64,000 nt of DNA, from contig JBBCIS010000008.1 in the NCBI GenBank assembly GCA_037189845.1, positions 496,001 through 560,000 of the forward strand. Direction: 5' to 3'. A program made the position numbers and the translations under genes. Source of the stretch: JAMLHH01 sp037189845 (GTDB lineage: Bacteria > Bacteroidota > Bacteroidia > Chitinophagales > JADIYW01). Shown in pieces: positions 35,809 through 45,523 of the stretch. The notes below the pieces were generated by a model. It was not told the origin of the DNA. It saw nothing but the letters and a program-made list of their open reading frames with translations, and did not search any database. Each line of letters opens with the position of its first letter. Position 1 is the stretch's first letter.

Positions 35809-37630
35809 TGAAATAAGTACCTTTTGGAAGATTGCTAATATCTACTCTGTGCTGACCGGAGCTTAGTTCCAGTCTTTGTTCAAGTAAGAGATGTACTGCC
35901 GTATTATATACCTGAATCAGATAGCCTGATTTCACCTCACTGGATTGTACAACTATAAAATCCTGTGCAGGGTTTGGATATACCATCAGTTGAATATCCT
36001 GCTGAAAATATACAGCGACGATATCACTATAAGCAAAAGTACCATTGTAGTCTATTTGCTTTAAACGATAATAGTATGTTCCTGAATCTTCTAATTTGTC
36101 ATTATGCTGATAAGATACAGGGATATTGGATGTTCCATGACCTTTGACAGTTCCAACAGTTTTAAAATCCAAATGATTGAGCGATCTTTCTATTTCAAAC
36201 TTATAGTTATTGAGCTCACTGGCAGTTTCCCAGTTTAAGATAGTTGTATTTCCACTCAGACTCGCTTCAAAACTTACTAATTCTACCGGCAATATTTCGA
36301 CATCTTTAAAAATAGGCAGCTTTTCAAAACTTCCTCCCAGGACGGCATCTGCTTCCGGTTTTGTCAGTCCCAGCCAATCCTGCATAACAGTAGTATAGAT
36401 TTGTCTGTAATCAAACTGCATAGCAATCTGATCATATACTGTAGCCTGCTCAGGTAATTCCGGCGCTTCTCCTATCATACCCTTCACCCGCATAGCAGAA
36501 GATCTTCCCGGGTCTGCTTTTTGATTCAATGCTGCACCGAAGAAAAACACAGGAGCCCCTACTCCATGATCCGTTCCAAAGCTATCATTACTTTTAATCC
36601 TTCTGCCAAATTCAGAAAAAGTCATTCCCGCTACAATTTCTGCTTTATCCAGTCTGACCATATCCTGCTGGAATGCAGTGATAGCTTCAGACAATATCGT
36701 AAGGTTTTCTGCATGCTTTCCAGTCAGCTTGCTTCCTGTATCTACCTGAAACTCATGCGTATCAAATGAACGTGGATGTGTTACTACATATATAGGCGTA
36801 CGAAGTCCTCCGTTGATCAATCTGGCGACTATTTTTAATTGCTGTGCCAATGTATTCGCTGTCGGATAGTTAATTACATCCTGATAGCTGCGCTGATATG
36901 CATCCCTGATAGAGTTTGAATAAACGTTGCTCTGGTCCTTCATCATTCTCAGAAAGTTCAGCTCATATCCGTAATCGTTCTCAGGCGCAGGACCAGCTAC
37001 TTCATTGATGATATTCATCAGACTATCCGGATCTGTCGTACTGTGGCCAAAATTCAAATGATTCCCTTGCAATGAAAACGGCAAAGTAGATCCGATATTT
37101 ATTGCCAGCGGATCCGGCATCTGAGCATTCGGATATCCTGCGGGGAATCCCGGGTATTTATGTTCCAAAACCCGTCCCAGCCAGCCGGTTTCCAGAATAA
37201 CATCGCTCGGAGAACCTGACATCCAGATGTCTGTAGCTCTGAAATGGCTGAAATTAGGATTCGGATATGAAACACCCTGAATCATCGTTAACATTTCCTG
37301 TTCAGCCAGATTACGCATGCCTGTCATCGACGGATGTAGCCCTGCAGAATCATTGTGTGCGATCCTCAATACCGAAGATTCCGGCACCAGAATGCTATTA
37401 CGGGCATTGATCAACCTGTTCCATTGCTGTACCGGGAATACAGTATTCAAGCCGTCATTCCCTCCGTTTAAACGAATGATGACAATAATCTTACCTGTAT
37501 CTGCAGCCCTTCGTGCCATCGCTTCCAGTGGCTTGTCTTCCAGTGTAGTAGCTGATACCAGCGGAAAACCATTCAAAAGAAGAGGGAGTGACAATGCACT
37601 GCTACGCTTAATAAAACTTCTTCTTTTCAT
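35756..37630 (-). CDS. DUF1501 protein with twin-arginine signal and T9SS sorting domain
   Basis: A 624-residue exported protein. The N-terminus MKRRSFIKRSSALSLPLLL is a twin-arginine signal. Residues about 45-430 are a sulfatase-like DUF1501 domain (IIVIIRLNGGNDGLNTV; MTFSEFGRRIKSNDSFGTDH; GAPVFFFGAALN). An immunoglobulin-like linker follows, then a type IX secretion sorting domain starting near LMVYPNPAQDFIVV and ending MMTQQFVKH. It lies 1 nt downstream of the DUF1800 gene, the usual partner. The 3' 53 nt are shared, antisense, with the helicase gene. Substrate unknown. Confidence 0.93.
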   Translation of the reverse strand: MKRRSFIKRSSALSLPLLLNGFPLVSATTLEDKPLEAMARRAADTGKIIVIIRLNGGNDGLNTVFPVQQWNRLINARNSILVPESSVLRIAHNDSAGLHPSMTGMRNLAEQEMLTMIQGVSYPNPNFSHFRATDIWMSGSPSDVILETGWLGRVLEHKYPGFPAGYPNAQMPDPLAINIGSTLPFSLQGNHLNFGHSTTDPDSLMNIINEVAGPAPENDYGYELNFLRMMKDQSNVYSNSIRDAYQRSYQDVINYPTANTLAQQLKIVARLINGGLRTPIYVVTHPRSFDTHEFQVDTGSKLTGKHAENLTILSEAITAFQQDMVRLDKAEIVAGMTFSEFGRRIKSNDSFGTDHGVGAPVFFFGAALNQKADPGRSSAMRVKGMIGEAPELPEQATVYDQIAMQFDYRQIYTTVMQDWLGLTKPEADAVLGGSFEKLPIFKDVEILPVELVSFEASLSGNTTILNWETASELNNYKFEIERSLNHLDFKTVGTVKGHGTSNIPVSYQHNDKLEDSGTYYYRLKQIDYNGTFAYSDIVAVYFQQDIQLMVYPNPAQDFIVVQSSEVKSGYLIQVYNTAVHLLLEQRLELSSGQHRVDISNLPKGTYFISIYGQERMMTQQFVKH

Positions 37631-37631
37631 A

Positions 37632-39431
37632 TCAGGTTAAATGGAATTCTGCTAATTGCATCAGGTGAACAAATAAGTCTCTCACTCTGTTACGAGCGAT
37701 GGTTGTATTATTCGTGGTGGGTGTATTTATATAATTATTCCAGGCGGTTGTCCAGTATTGATCGTCTGTCTGTCCTGACAACAGTGTGATTCTTTTGATT
37801 TCATCCCGTTGCTCCTGGCTCAGATTGACAGGTAAAAGATATTTAATCACTTCCTGTACCAACAGATTCGGGTCTCTGCATATGTCATTGGGAAAATATG
37901 ATATATAATTCAGCAAATCATATTGTAAAACAATATTGACTCCATTCACTGCAAAATTTAATCCGTAGAAAAATGTCTGGATGATGAGGTATCTTCTTTG
38001 AAGTGTATTGCTATTGATCCAATATTGGTAATAATTAGGTTTTTGATAAAATGCCGACCATCCGGAGACATTCGGTACTTCGCCCATCACCTGACCTACC
38101 TGTCTCAATGCTTCTTCATTCAAGACATACAACAAATTATATTGCGCATAATGATTGGTCGGGTCTTCGATATTGTACTTTATTTCAAATTCTCTCAGAT
38201 TGCCTATTACAAAATCAAAAGGTGATTTGATCATCACCCCTCTGTTGGCCATATCAAAGAAGTGTTCGCTTTTGAAAAGAACCCGCAACACAGGCAGCAC
38301 CTCCCAGTTATTCTGAATCAGTACCTGAGCCAGAGGTACAATGACATTAGCTTCTATATTTTCATCAATATCGTAATACACAAAGAAACGATACAGTCTT
38401 CTACATAAATGTTGGGCAACTATCGTATTTTTTGCAAAAATCATATTGATAAAAGCATCCAGCTCTGTTGCTCCTGTACCTGCAATTTGTGTATTGTTAT
38501 AAAATGCAGAAAATTTCTTTGTGGAATAATCATGAAGTAAGGGGACAAATGTAGTGCTGGGATTGATAGTATTCAGATTCAATACTCTCCAGCCGGATAA
38601 GAGCTTGGCAGCCTGGACCACATCTTCCTGTGTGTAGGTTGTTCCCAGATTATTGCCGATCGTAAAAAGTTCCATCACCTCACGGGCAAAATTTTCATCC
38701 GGAGCAGTACTGGAATTTGCCTGATTATTGAGATAGTACATCATGGCAGGATGCGTAGCTACCTGTCTGATCAGCTGTTTATAGTTGCCTGTAGCATTCG
38801 TACGGAACATCTGCATGTAATCATAGCAGGTACGTGCAGAATTTGTAGCACAATAGAGATTATTGGACTCCAGTATTTCGTCAAAATTGACCGGAATAAA
38901 GTGATACCAGAACTGCACCATCTTCTCTCTGATAGAAATATTCTGGTTCAGCGCCTGGTGACACAGCCACATCTTCAATGTTTCAGAACGATATAAATTC
39001 GTAATCACACCTGTAGAGTAGGAATTAATAGCATTTCTCGGCCATGGGCTACCATAAGGTAAACCGTTTTCATCCGGCAAAACAGACTGATACCAATTCA
39101 CAGGTTGAGCGGGCATCACCGGATCAGCAGTAAGAACTATATCCACTGATTCAGACATTGTTTTTCCTGCCAGGAGCGTCAGATGCGTCTTGCTGAATCC
39201 GAATCCTGTTCTCCTTAATAAATGCAATTTTTCCCAATCCGACCACACGCCGGTGTAGGCATTGATACCTGAGGTTACATTGCCTATTCTTTGTGATGAT
39301 TTTACCTGGTAATCATCTAAATTCTTTTTGCTGAGCCTACTGGATAGCTGATCAATTTCCCGAAAAACACTTCTTCTTTCGTTCCTTTTTTCAACTAATT
39401 TTCCAGGGTTCAAAACTTCTATCCCACCCAT
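37632..39431 (-). CDS. DUF1800-family protein
   Basis: A 599-residue protein of the family that is almost always beside DUF1501 genes. It has HLLRRTGFGFSKTHLTLL, MVQFWYHFIPVN, DENFAREVMELFTIG and TQEDVVQAAKLLSGWRV. It lacks a clear signal peptide. The first 60 residues are charged. Either the start is misplaced or export depends on its partner. First gene of a two-gene operon. Function is unknown; the pair is suspected to act at the cell surface. Confidence 0.9.
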   Translation of the reverse strand: MGGIEVLNPGKLVEKRNERRSVFREIDQLSSRLSKKNLDDYQVKSSQRIGNVTSGINAYTGVWSDWEKLHLLRRTGFGFSKTHLTLLAGKTMSESVDIVLTADPVMPAQPVNWYQSVLPDENGLPYGSPWPRNAINSYSTGVITNLYRSETLKMWLCHQALNQNISIREKMVQFWYHFIPVNFDEILESNNLYCATNSARTCYDYMQMFRTNATGNYKQLIRQVATHPAMMYYLNNQANSSTAPDENFAREVMELFTIGNNLGTTYTQEDVVQAAKLLSGWRVLNLNTINPSTTFVPLLHDYSTKKFSAFYNNTQIAGTGATELDAFINMIFAKNTIVAQHLCRRLYRFFVYYDIDENIEANVIVPLAQVLIQNNWEVLPVLRVLFKSEHFFDMANRGVMIKSPFDFVIGNLREFEIKYNIEDPTNHYAQYNLLYVLNEEALRQVGQVMGEVPNVSGWSAFYQKPNYYQYWINSNTLQRRYLIIQTFFYGLNFAVNGVNIVLQYDLLNYISYFPNDICRDPNLLVQEVIKYLLPVNLSQEQRDEIKRITLLSGQTDDQYWTTAWNNYINTPTTNNTTIARNRVRDLFVHLMQLAEFHLT

Positions 39432-39583
39432 CTGTTTTGAAGATAGCAGAAGAAATCAACCCTTTTCTCACCTTAAATGGTGATATTTTAATTCTAATAA
39501 ATTATACTTATTCCAATGCAAAAAACTCTCAATATCTAAGTATATTGAAAATATCTACATTAGTATAATATTAAAATTTGCCT

Positions 39584-40009
39584 TTATTTCATTTTTTTGA
39601 GAAAAATTTCCGGGATTTCTGCAATCTCTCTTTTGTTGTAATCAAAACACACTACACCGGTACGTATAACGATCATATTTTTTTCAGATCCGTTTTTTTT
39701 TAATCTCGCCACTACATCAAATGAATATTCCGTCAGATAATCGACAGCGACGTCAATATTCACCTCATCTCCTAAAAAACCTTCTGATTGATATACTATG
39801 GTATGATTAGCGACGATAACACCTTTTCCACCTTCAAAGCTCTTTTCATCCCATCCAATGCTTCTTAAGAATGATGCCCGTATTTCATCTGCCCAGACCA
39901 GGATGCGTTCATTGCCCATGTGATTGGCATAATTAATATCAGATTCAGCTATGACTCTTTTACCGGACCAAAGTATCTTTTCAGGAAATTCTATCTTCTC
40001 TCTTTTCAT
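39584..40009 (-). CDS. Hotdog-fold acyl-CoA thioesterase
   Basis: A 141-residue 4HBT-type hotdog protein: VIAESDINYANHMGNERILVW (about 18-39) carries the Asp-x2-x-Asn-His-x-Gly active-site pattern, followed by VIVANHTIVYQSEGFLGDEV and a C-terminal VIRTGVVCFDYNKRE. It probably hydrolyses acyl-CoA in the cytosol. Divergent from acs across a 125-nt gap. Confidence 0.87.
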   Translation of the reverse strand: MKREKIEFPEKILWSGKRVIAESDINYANHMGNERILVWADEIRASFLRSIGWDEKSFEGGKGVIVANHTIVYQSEGFLGDEVNIDVAVDYLTEYSFDVVARLKKNGSEKNMIVIRTGVVCFDYNKREIAEIPEIFLKKMK

Positions 40010-40134
40010 GAATGCGCAAAATTCAAACTTTTAATTATATCGAAAGATTTCCCTCAAATATTTTCTTGCTTCGATAACAATTCTTTAAAATTGAATGTTA
40101 TTCTTAAAATTCTAATCAAACAGGGTTAACATTT

Positions 40135-42039
40135 ATGAAATCATCTACCATTCACAACTTCGAAGATTATCTAAAAGCCTATCAATTATCAGTTGACAAT
40201 CCTGAAGCTTTCTGGGCAGAACAAGCAGAAAACCTCAGCTGGATAAAAAAATGGGACAATGTTCTGGAGTGGAATTTTGAGGAACCTAAGGTCAAATGGT
40301 TTACAGGTGGAAAAATCAACATCACCGAAAATTGTCTGGACAGACATCTCAAGCTAAGAGGTAATAAAATTGCCCTTATCTGGGAAGCGAACGATCCGAA
40401 GGAGAGATTTTTGAGATTGACCTACAAAGAATTATACGACAGAGTTTGCCAGATGTCCAATGTTCTTAAAAGGAATGGTGTACAAAAGGGCGATCGTGTC
40501 TGCATTTATATGCCTATGATTCCTGAGCTCGCGATATCTGTGCTTGCGTGCGCACGCATTGGTGCGATACATTCAGTAGTATTTGCCGGATTTTCAGCTT
40601 CAGCTCTATCAGACAGAATTCAGGATGCCGGAGCTAAAGTGGTTTTAACCAGTGACGGACTCAACAGAGGCTCGAAGCAAATCCCTGTAAAAAGGGTTGT
40701 AGATGAAGCATTGGAATCCTGTCCTACAGTAGAAAAAGTAATCGTAGTGGACAGATTGGGCTGGGCGGTAGATATGAAAGCAGGAAGAGATGTTTATCTC
40801 CATGATGAATTACCATTAGTAGATAAAGTTTGCCCGCCTGAACCGATGGACGCAGAAGATGAATTGTTTATTCTATACACATCAGGCTCTACCGGGAAAC
40901 CTAAAGGTGTTGTGCACACTACTGCCGGATATGCTGTATACACAGATTATACCTTCAGAAATGTATTCCAGCTGGAGGAAAGTGATATTTACTGGTGTAC
41001 AGCTGATATCGGCTGGGTAACGGGACACAGCTACCTGGTTTACGGGCCATTGCTGGCAGGTGCTACAACTACTATGTTTGAAGGCGTTCCTACCTATCCT
41101 GATGCAGGACGTTTCTGGCAGGTGATAGATAAGTTTGGTATCACACATTTCTATACAGCGCCTACGGCTATCCGTTCGCTGATGGCAGCCGGTGAAGACC
41201 ATGTGCTTTCATATAGTCTTGATTCTCTGAAAGTTTTAGGCTCTGTGGGCGAACCGATCAACGAAGAAGCCTGGTACTGGTACAATCTGCATGTAGGAAA
41301 AGAAAGATGTCCGATCGTAGATACCTGGTGGCAGACGGAAACCGGAGGGATCATGATCTCATCTCTTGCAGGTGTCACTCCTACCAAACCAACTTATGCG
41401 GCATATCCGCTTCCGGGTATTCAACCGGTGCTGCTGGATGGTGAAGGCAAAGAGCTGGAGGGCAATGATGTAGAAGGTTATTTGTGTGTAAAATTCCCGT
41501 GGCCAAGTATGCTGAGAACTACATACGGAGATCATGAAAGATGCCGTCAGACTTATTTCACAAATTATAAAGGATACTATTTCACAGGTGATGGTGCCAA
41601 AAGAGATGAAAAGGGATTGTACAGAATTATTGGTCGTGTAGACGATGTCATCAATGTATCCGGACACAGATTCGGAACTGCTGAAATCGAAAATGCCATC
41701 AATCAGAATCACAAAGTAGTAGAATCAGCAGTGGTAGGTTTTCCGCATGATATCAAAGGACAAGGCATCTATGCATTTGTAATTTTATTAGACGAAGCAA
41801 AAGGCGAAAATCCTGACCATATCAAAAGTGAGATCAATGAAACGATCACATTAGAAATAGGTAAAATAGCCAAGCCAGATAAAATTCAGATTGTCAGTGG
41901 ATTACCTAAAACAAGATCAGGCAAGATCATGCGTAGAATTCTGAGAAAAATAGCAGAAAATGAATTAGGCAGCTTAGGGGATACCTCTACCCTGCTGGAT
42001 CCGGCTATTGTAGATGAAATCATTGCAGGAAAATTGTAA
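40135..42039 (+). CDS. acs: Acetyl-CoA synthetase
   Basis: A 634-residue AMP-forming ligase that converts acetate, CoA and ATP to acetyl-CoA. It has the adenylation core (YTSGSTGKPKGVVHTTAGY), TADIGWVTGHSYLVYGPLLAG, WWQTETGGIMI, and YFTGDGAKRDEKGLYRIIGR. The C-terminal KTRSGKIMRR contains the lysine that is acetylated for regulation in known Acs enzymes. Length and motifs are normal. A small lipoprotein gene follows 13 nt later, before a shared terminator. Confidence 0.96.
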   Translation: MKSSTIHNFEDYLKAYQLSVDNPEAFWAEQAENLSWIKKWDNVLEWNFEEPKVKWFTGGKINITENCLDRHLKLRGNKIALIWEANDPKERFLRLTYKELYDRVCQMSNVLKRNGVQKGDRVCIYMPMIPELAISVLACARIGAIHSVVFAGFSASALSDRIQDAGAKVVLTSDGLNRGSKQIPVKRVVDEALESCPTVEKVIVVDRLGWAVDMKAGRDVYLHDELPLVDKVCPPEPMDAEDELFILYTSGSTGKPKGVVHTTAGYAVYTDYTFRNVFQLEESDIYWCTADIGWVTGHSYLVYGPLLAGATTTMFEGVPTYPDAGRFWQVIDKFGITHFYTAPTAIRSLMAAGEDHVLSYSLDSLKVLGSVGEPINEEAWYWYNLHVGKERCPIVDTWWQTETGGIMISSLAGVTPTKPTYAAYPLPGIQPVLLDGEGKELEGNDVEGYLCVKFPWPSMLRTTYGDHERCRQTYFTNYKGYYFTGDGAKRDEKGLYRIIGRVDDVINVSGHRFGTAEIENAINQNHKVVESAVVGFPHDIKGQGIYAFVILLDEAKGENPDHIKSEINETITLEIGKIAKPDKIQIVSGLPKTRSGKIMRRILRKIAENELGSLGDTSTLLDPAIVDEIIAGKL

Positions 42040-42052
42040 AATTGAATTCCAT

Positions 42053-42256
42053 ATGAAAAAAACATTCTTCATCCTCTGCCTAGGACTATTTGGATTCACT
42101 TCATGTAAGTCAGGGAAAAGCTGTTTTGATGCCCAACTGAAAGAAAAATATAAGGATACAATGTGTACAATGGATTGTCCGGGAGTCATAGGTTGTGATG
42201 GAAAAGAATATTGCAATGAATGTATTGCAGCTCAGCAAGGAATAAAAGTAAAATAA
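42053..42256 (+). CDS. Small Kazal-like lipoprotein
   Basis: A 67-residue secreted lipoprotein. The signal MKKTFFILCLGLFGFTSC ends at Cys18. The mature part has six or so Cys in a Kazal-like arrangement (CFDAQL ... CTMDCPGVIGCDGKEYCNEC), comparable to the CGCDGKTYxNxC core of Kazal protease inhibitors. It may inhibit serine proteases at the cell surface. ATG 42053 is chosen over an upstream in-frame ATG because it begins the signal peptide. It shares a transcript with acs. Confidence 0.75.
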   Translation: MKKTFFILCLGLFGFTSCKSGKSCFDAQLKEKYKDTMCTMDCPGVIGCDGKEYCNECIAAQQGIKVK

Positions 42257-42276
42257 GTAAATTTCTACAGTGATAG

Positions 42277-42310
42277 AAAGCCGGTCTCTGTGATCGGCTT
42301 TTATTATTTT
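42277..42310 (+). terminator. Rho-independent terminator after the acs operon
   Basis: Stem AAAGCCGGTC / GATCGGCTTT with a short loop and a following TTATTATTTTT run, 20 nt after the lipoprotein stop. Confidence 0.82.
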
Positions 42311-42328
42311 TAGATATACTAAGTTATT

Positions 42329-42907
42329 ATGCCAGAGAAAGAAATTATTACTTTTTGCCCTGCAAGCAGGCAATCATGGAGAGAATGGTTGATGGAAAAC
42401 CATCATAATGAGGCAACTGTGTGGTTGATTTATTACAAATCAAAATCCGGAGTTCCTACCCTGTCATGGTCAGATGCCGTAGAGGAAGCTTTATGTTTCG
42501 GATGGATAGACAGTACAAGAAAAACTCTGGACGATGAAAAATTCCTACAACTTTTCAGCAAAAGAAAACCCAGAAGTACCTGGTCGAAAGTCAATAAAGA
42601 AAAAGTGGAAAGACTCATTGAAGAAGGATTGATGACAGAAGCCGGCCTGAAATGTATTGCTATCGCAAAAGAGAATGGTTCCTGGGATATATTGAATGAT
42701 GTGGATGCACTCATTATTCCTAACGACCTGCTCGAGGCACTGAATACACAACCAGAAGCTATGAATTATTATGAAAAACTGAGTAAGTCCGATAAAAAAC
42801 TGATTTTATACAGAATGGTATCAGCAAAACGGGAAGAAACGAGACAAAAACGCATTCAACAGATACTGGATTGGGCTTTTAAGGATATAAAGCCTCAGAT
42901 TTTTTGA
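42329..42907 (+). CDS. YdeI/OmpD-associated family protein
   Basis: A 192-residue cytosolic protein with the family phrases CPASRQSWREWLMENH, EEALCFGWIDSTRKTLDD, FSKRKPRSTWSKVNKEKVERL and the C-terminal AKREETRQKRIQQIL. Homologues have been linked to bacteriocin or drug tolerance, but biochemical function is not established. It begins 72 nt after the preceding gene with a terminator between. Confidence 0.85.
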   Translation: MPEKEIITFCPASRQSWREWLMENHHNEATVWLIYYKSKSGVPTLSWSDAVEEALCFGWIDSTRKTLDDEKFLQLFSKRKPRSTWSKVNKEKVERLIEEGLMTEAGLKCIAIAKENGSWDILNDVDALIIPNDLLEALNTQPEAMNYYEKLSKSDKKLILYRMVSAKREETRQKRIQQILDWAFKDIKPQIF

Positions 42908-43015
42908 TAGTTGAACCTTGTATTTTACAAAAATCACAAACAAATAAAACCATGTTACGTTAACTATAATAGTTGTAATGTGCAATTAAATTAGATCATT
43001 TTTTTAGATATTAAT

Positions 43016-43648
43016 ATGAACATAACAGTAATAGGCGCCTCTGCCGGCGTCGGACTTGAAACAGTAAAAAGAGCATTGGAAAGAGATCATACAGTCACTA
43101 CTTTATCCCGTACTACAGTTCATATTCCGGGAGGTGCAAGATTGGTCAAGCTACAGGGAAGTGCTACCAATAAATCAGATCTGAAAAATGCAATAGAAAA
43201 TGCTGACGCAGTCATTGTAGCATTAGGGACAGGCACCAGCACAGCACCTACAACACTTTATTCGAACTTTGGAAAGCTATTGGCAGAGCTGCAGAATGAG
43301 CTGCCACGTCAGATTCCTTTTATTATACTGACCGGATTCGGTGCAGGAGAAAGTCTGTCTTATTATCCCTTTTATATGAAATGGATTTTCAATTTTATAT
43401 TAAAAGATGTCTATGCAGACAAAACCCGAATGGAAGAAATTATTTCTGCATCTGATCTGAAGTGGGTAATTGTCCGTCCGGGCATTCTGAACAACAAATC
43501 TCTTTCTGAAAAATACAAGGCTGAAACTGAGCTATACAAAGGCATTAAAATTGGCTTTATCAGCCGGGCAGATGTAGCAGATTATATGGTCAAACAGGCT
43601 GAAAATCCAACTGCACTGGGCAAATATGTATCGCTTTCCGGAAAATAA
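43016..43648 (+). CDS. Atypical SDR, NAD(P)H-binding protein
   Basis: A 210-residue short-chain-dehydrogenase-like protein of the NmrA/BVR-B type: glycine loop VIGASAGVGLETV, DAVIVALGTG, IILTGFGAGES and VIVRPGILNNK. It lacks the classical YxxxK pair, which is typical of atypical members. Substrate unknown. Single gene. Confidence 0.87.
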   Translation: MNITVIGASAGVGLETVKRALERDHTVTTLSRTTVHIPGGARLVKLQGSATNKSDLKNAIENADAVIVALGTGTSTAPTTLYSNFGKLLAELQNELPRQIPFIILTGFGAGESLSYYPFYMKWIFNFILKDVYADKTRMEEIISASDLKWVIVRPGILNNKSLSEKYKAETELYKGIKIGFISRADVADYMVKQAENPTALGKYVSLSGK

Positions 43649-43673
43649 TTTTGGTACTATTGTTGAATTCTGA

Positions 43674-43699
43674 CACGAATGTCACGAATGAACACGAAT
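43674..43699. repeat. Three direct CACGAAT repeats
   Basis: CACGAAT occurs at 43674, 43683 and 43693, followed by TTAGTG. The pattern resembles the ACACGAATT terminus of the MITE-like elements elsewhere in the window. Confidence 0.4.
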
Positions 43700-43788
43700 T
43701 TAGTGTTAGCATTTTGTATTGGGGACAGCAGGCGTAAGCGAACATTAAACCTTAAACACAGAAAACTTTAAACAAGCGATAATTGCAT

Positions 43789-44880
43789 TTATTCCTCATC
43801 CTCCAAAGATTCTAAGATCTTTCCGACCTGAAGAGCCTGTGTGTAAATATCCCATTTATCCAGCACCTGCTGAAATCCGTCAGGAAGCGGCACTTCAAAA
43901 TACATTTGCTTTCCTGAAACAGGATGTGCAAAACCAAGACTTTGTGCATGTAGCGCCTGAGCAGGTATGAGCTTAAAGCAATTTTCTACAAATTGTCTGT
44001 ATTTGGTAAAAATTGTTCCGAAAACAATTTTATCTCCTCCATATGTAGTATCGTTGAACACAGGATGTCCGATATGCTTCATGTGCACGCGGATCTGGTG
44101 CGTACGTCCTGTTTCCAGCTTACACTTCACCAGCGTGACGTAACCATATCTTTTGACCACTTCATAATTCGTCGCAGCCCATTTTCCGGTCAGCCCGTCT
44201 TCATCCACATAAAACTTCAGTCTGTCATTAGGATGACGGGCAATATTCCCTTCTACCCTGCCTTTATCCTCATTTATATTGCCCCACACCAGGGCGATAT
44301 ATTCCCGTTGAGTTGTTCTGTCAAAAAATTGTTTAGCCAGATGTTGCAGTGAAAATTCAGTTTTACCTGCAATAATAACTCCGGACGTATTTTTATCTAA
44401 TCTGTGTACAATTCCCGGACGTGCCTCGCCATTGATCTGAGGCCAGCTTTCTTTCAGATACAGCAATCCATTGACCAGTGTCCCGGTAAAATTGCCATGT
44501 CCCGGATGTACCACCATACCTGCCGGCTTATTGACCAGAATCACATCATCATCTTCATAAACGACATCCAGATTCAGATTTTCAGGTGCTACAGTATGAT
44601 GCTCAACAGGTCTGTGCAACAAAATCTGAATAATATCATTCGGTCTGATCTTGTAATTTGGCTTGACAGCCTGACCATTGACAAGTATACTGCCTGCTTT
44701 TGCAGCATTTTGTATCTTACTACGGCTGACATTCAATAGCTTTTCCTGCAGGAAAACATCTATTCTTACAGGTCCCTGACCTTTATCTGCTATAATTCTG
44801 TGATGCTCAAACAAGCCTTCACCTTCATTTCCTTCCTCACAAACAGATAATGTCTCGTCTATTTCATCATATTCTGACAT
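43789..44880 (-). CDS. RluA-family 23S rRNA pseudouridine synthase
   Basis: A 363-residue enzyme. An S4 RNA-binding domain (VSRSKIQNAAKAGSILVNGQ) is followed by the RluA catalytic domain: VVYEDDDVILVNKPAGMVVHPG, HRLDKNTSGVIIAGKT with the catalytic Asp, and GRTHQIRVHMKHIGHP. It is RluD-like and probably modifies 23S rRNA. ATG 44880 (MSEYDEID) is preferred over an in-frame start 24 nt upstream. It is divergent from the SRPBCC gene at 44964. Confidence 0.93.
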   Translation of the reverse strand: MSEYDEIDETLSVCEEGNEGEGLFEHHRIIADKGQGPVRIDVFLQEKLLNVSRSKIQNAAKAGSILVNGQAVKPNYKIRPNDIIQILLHRPVEHHTVAPENLNLDVVYEDDDVILVNKPAGMVVHPGHGNFTGTLVNGLLYLKESWPQINGEARPGIVHRLDKNTSGVIIAGKTEFSLQHLAKQFFDRTTQREYIALVWGNINEDKGRVEGNIARHPNDRLKFYVDEDGLTGKWAATNYEVVKRYGYVTLVKCKLETGRTHQIRVHMKHIGHPVFNDTTYGGDKIVFGTIFTKYRQFVENCFKLIPAQALHAQSLGFAHPVSGKQMYFEVPLPDGFQQVLDKWDIYTQALQVGKILESLEDEE

Positions 44881-44963
44881 AGTTGCAAAGGTACACCGTT
44901 TCATCAGAAAATCTGAACCATGATTTCAACCCTATAAATACAAAAAATCATTAAATTCGGGAT

Positions 44964-45437
44964 ATGACGTCATTATTAGCACCATTAGTACAAAAAGAAA
45001 TAATCCATTTCCTGCAGGATTTTGATGTGTCAGTTCAAACAGTGTTCAACTTTTTCAGTGTACATGAAAATCTGGGAAAAATATATCCCGCTGCTGTCAA
45101 GCGCATTCAGTTCGGCGAAGATCCCCGGGATGCCAACAGCAAAGGTTCCGTCAGAAGAGTAATAGCATTCCCCCTGATCATGGAAGAAGTGATTACCCAA
45201 TACATTCCGGATCAGCTCATTGAATACAAAGTAACTTATGGCATAGGCTTCAAAGATCATCTGGGCACTATGAATTTTATGGATTTAGGAGATGGCAGAA
45301 GCCGGCTGGATTACAAAATCGAATTCGTTCCAAGTATCCCTTTGACTGGTTTTGTCATGAAGAATGTATTGGAAAAAGTAATCGGTGAAGGTATTCGCGA
45401 AGCAGCCCGTCAGCTGAGAATAAATCCGAGATTCTGA
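44964..45437 (+). CDS. SRPBCC-family (polyketide-cyclase-like) protein
   Basis: A 157-residue Bet v1-like fold: FDVSVQTVFNFFSVHENLGKI, MEEVITQYIPDQLIEYKV, LGDGRSRLDYKIEF and a C-terminal helix ending REAARQLRINP. This is one of four SRPBCC-type genes in the window. The ligand is unknown. Confidence 0.8.
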   Translation: MTSLLAPLVQKEIIHFLQDFDVSVQTVFNFFSVHENLGKIYPAAVKRIQFGEDPRDANSKGSVRRVIAFPLIMEEVITQYIPDQLIEYKVTYGIGFKDHLGTMNFMDLGDGRSRLDYKIEFVPSIPLTGFVMKNVLEKVIGEGIREAARQLRINPRF

Positions 45438-45523
45438 GACATTCAGTTTTAGCTGGCAAAATATCATGCTGTGGTCCACAAGCGAAGCCGAGCTGTAAGC
45501 ATCTCATCCTTAACGAGACTGTA

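Noticed and set aside
43674..43699. CRISPR-like array from three CACGAAT repeats
   Set aside because: Units are 7 nt with 2-3 nt spacers, far too short for CRISPR, and no cas genes are present.
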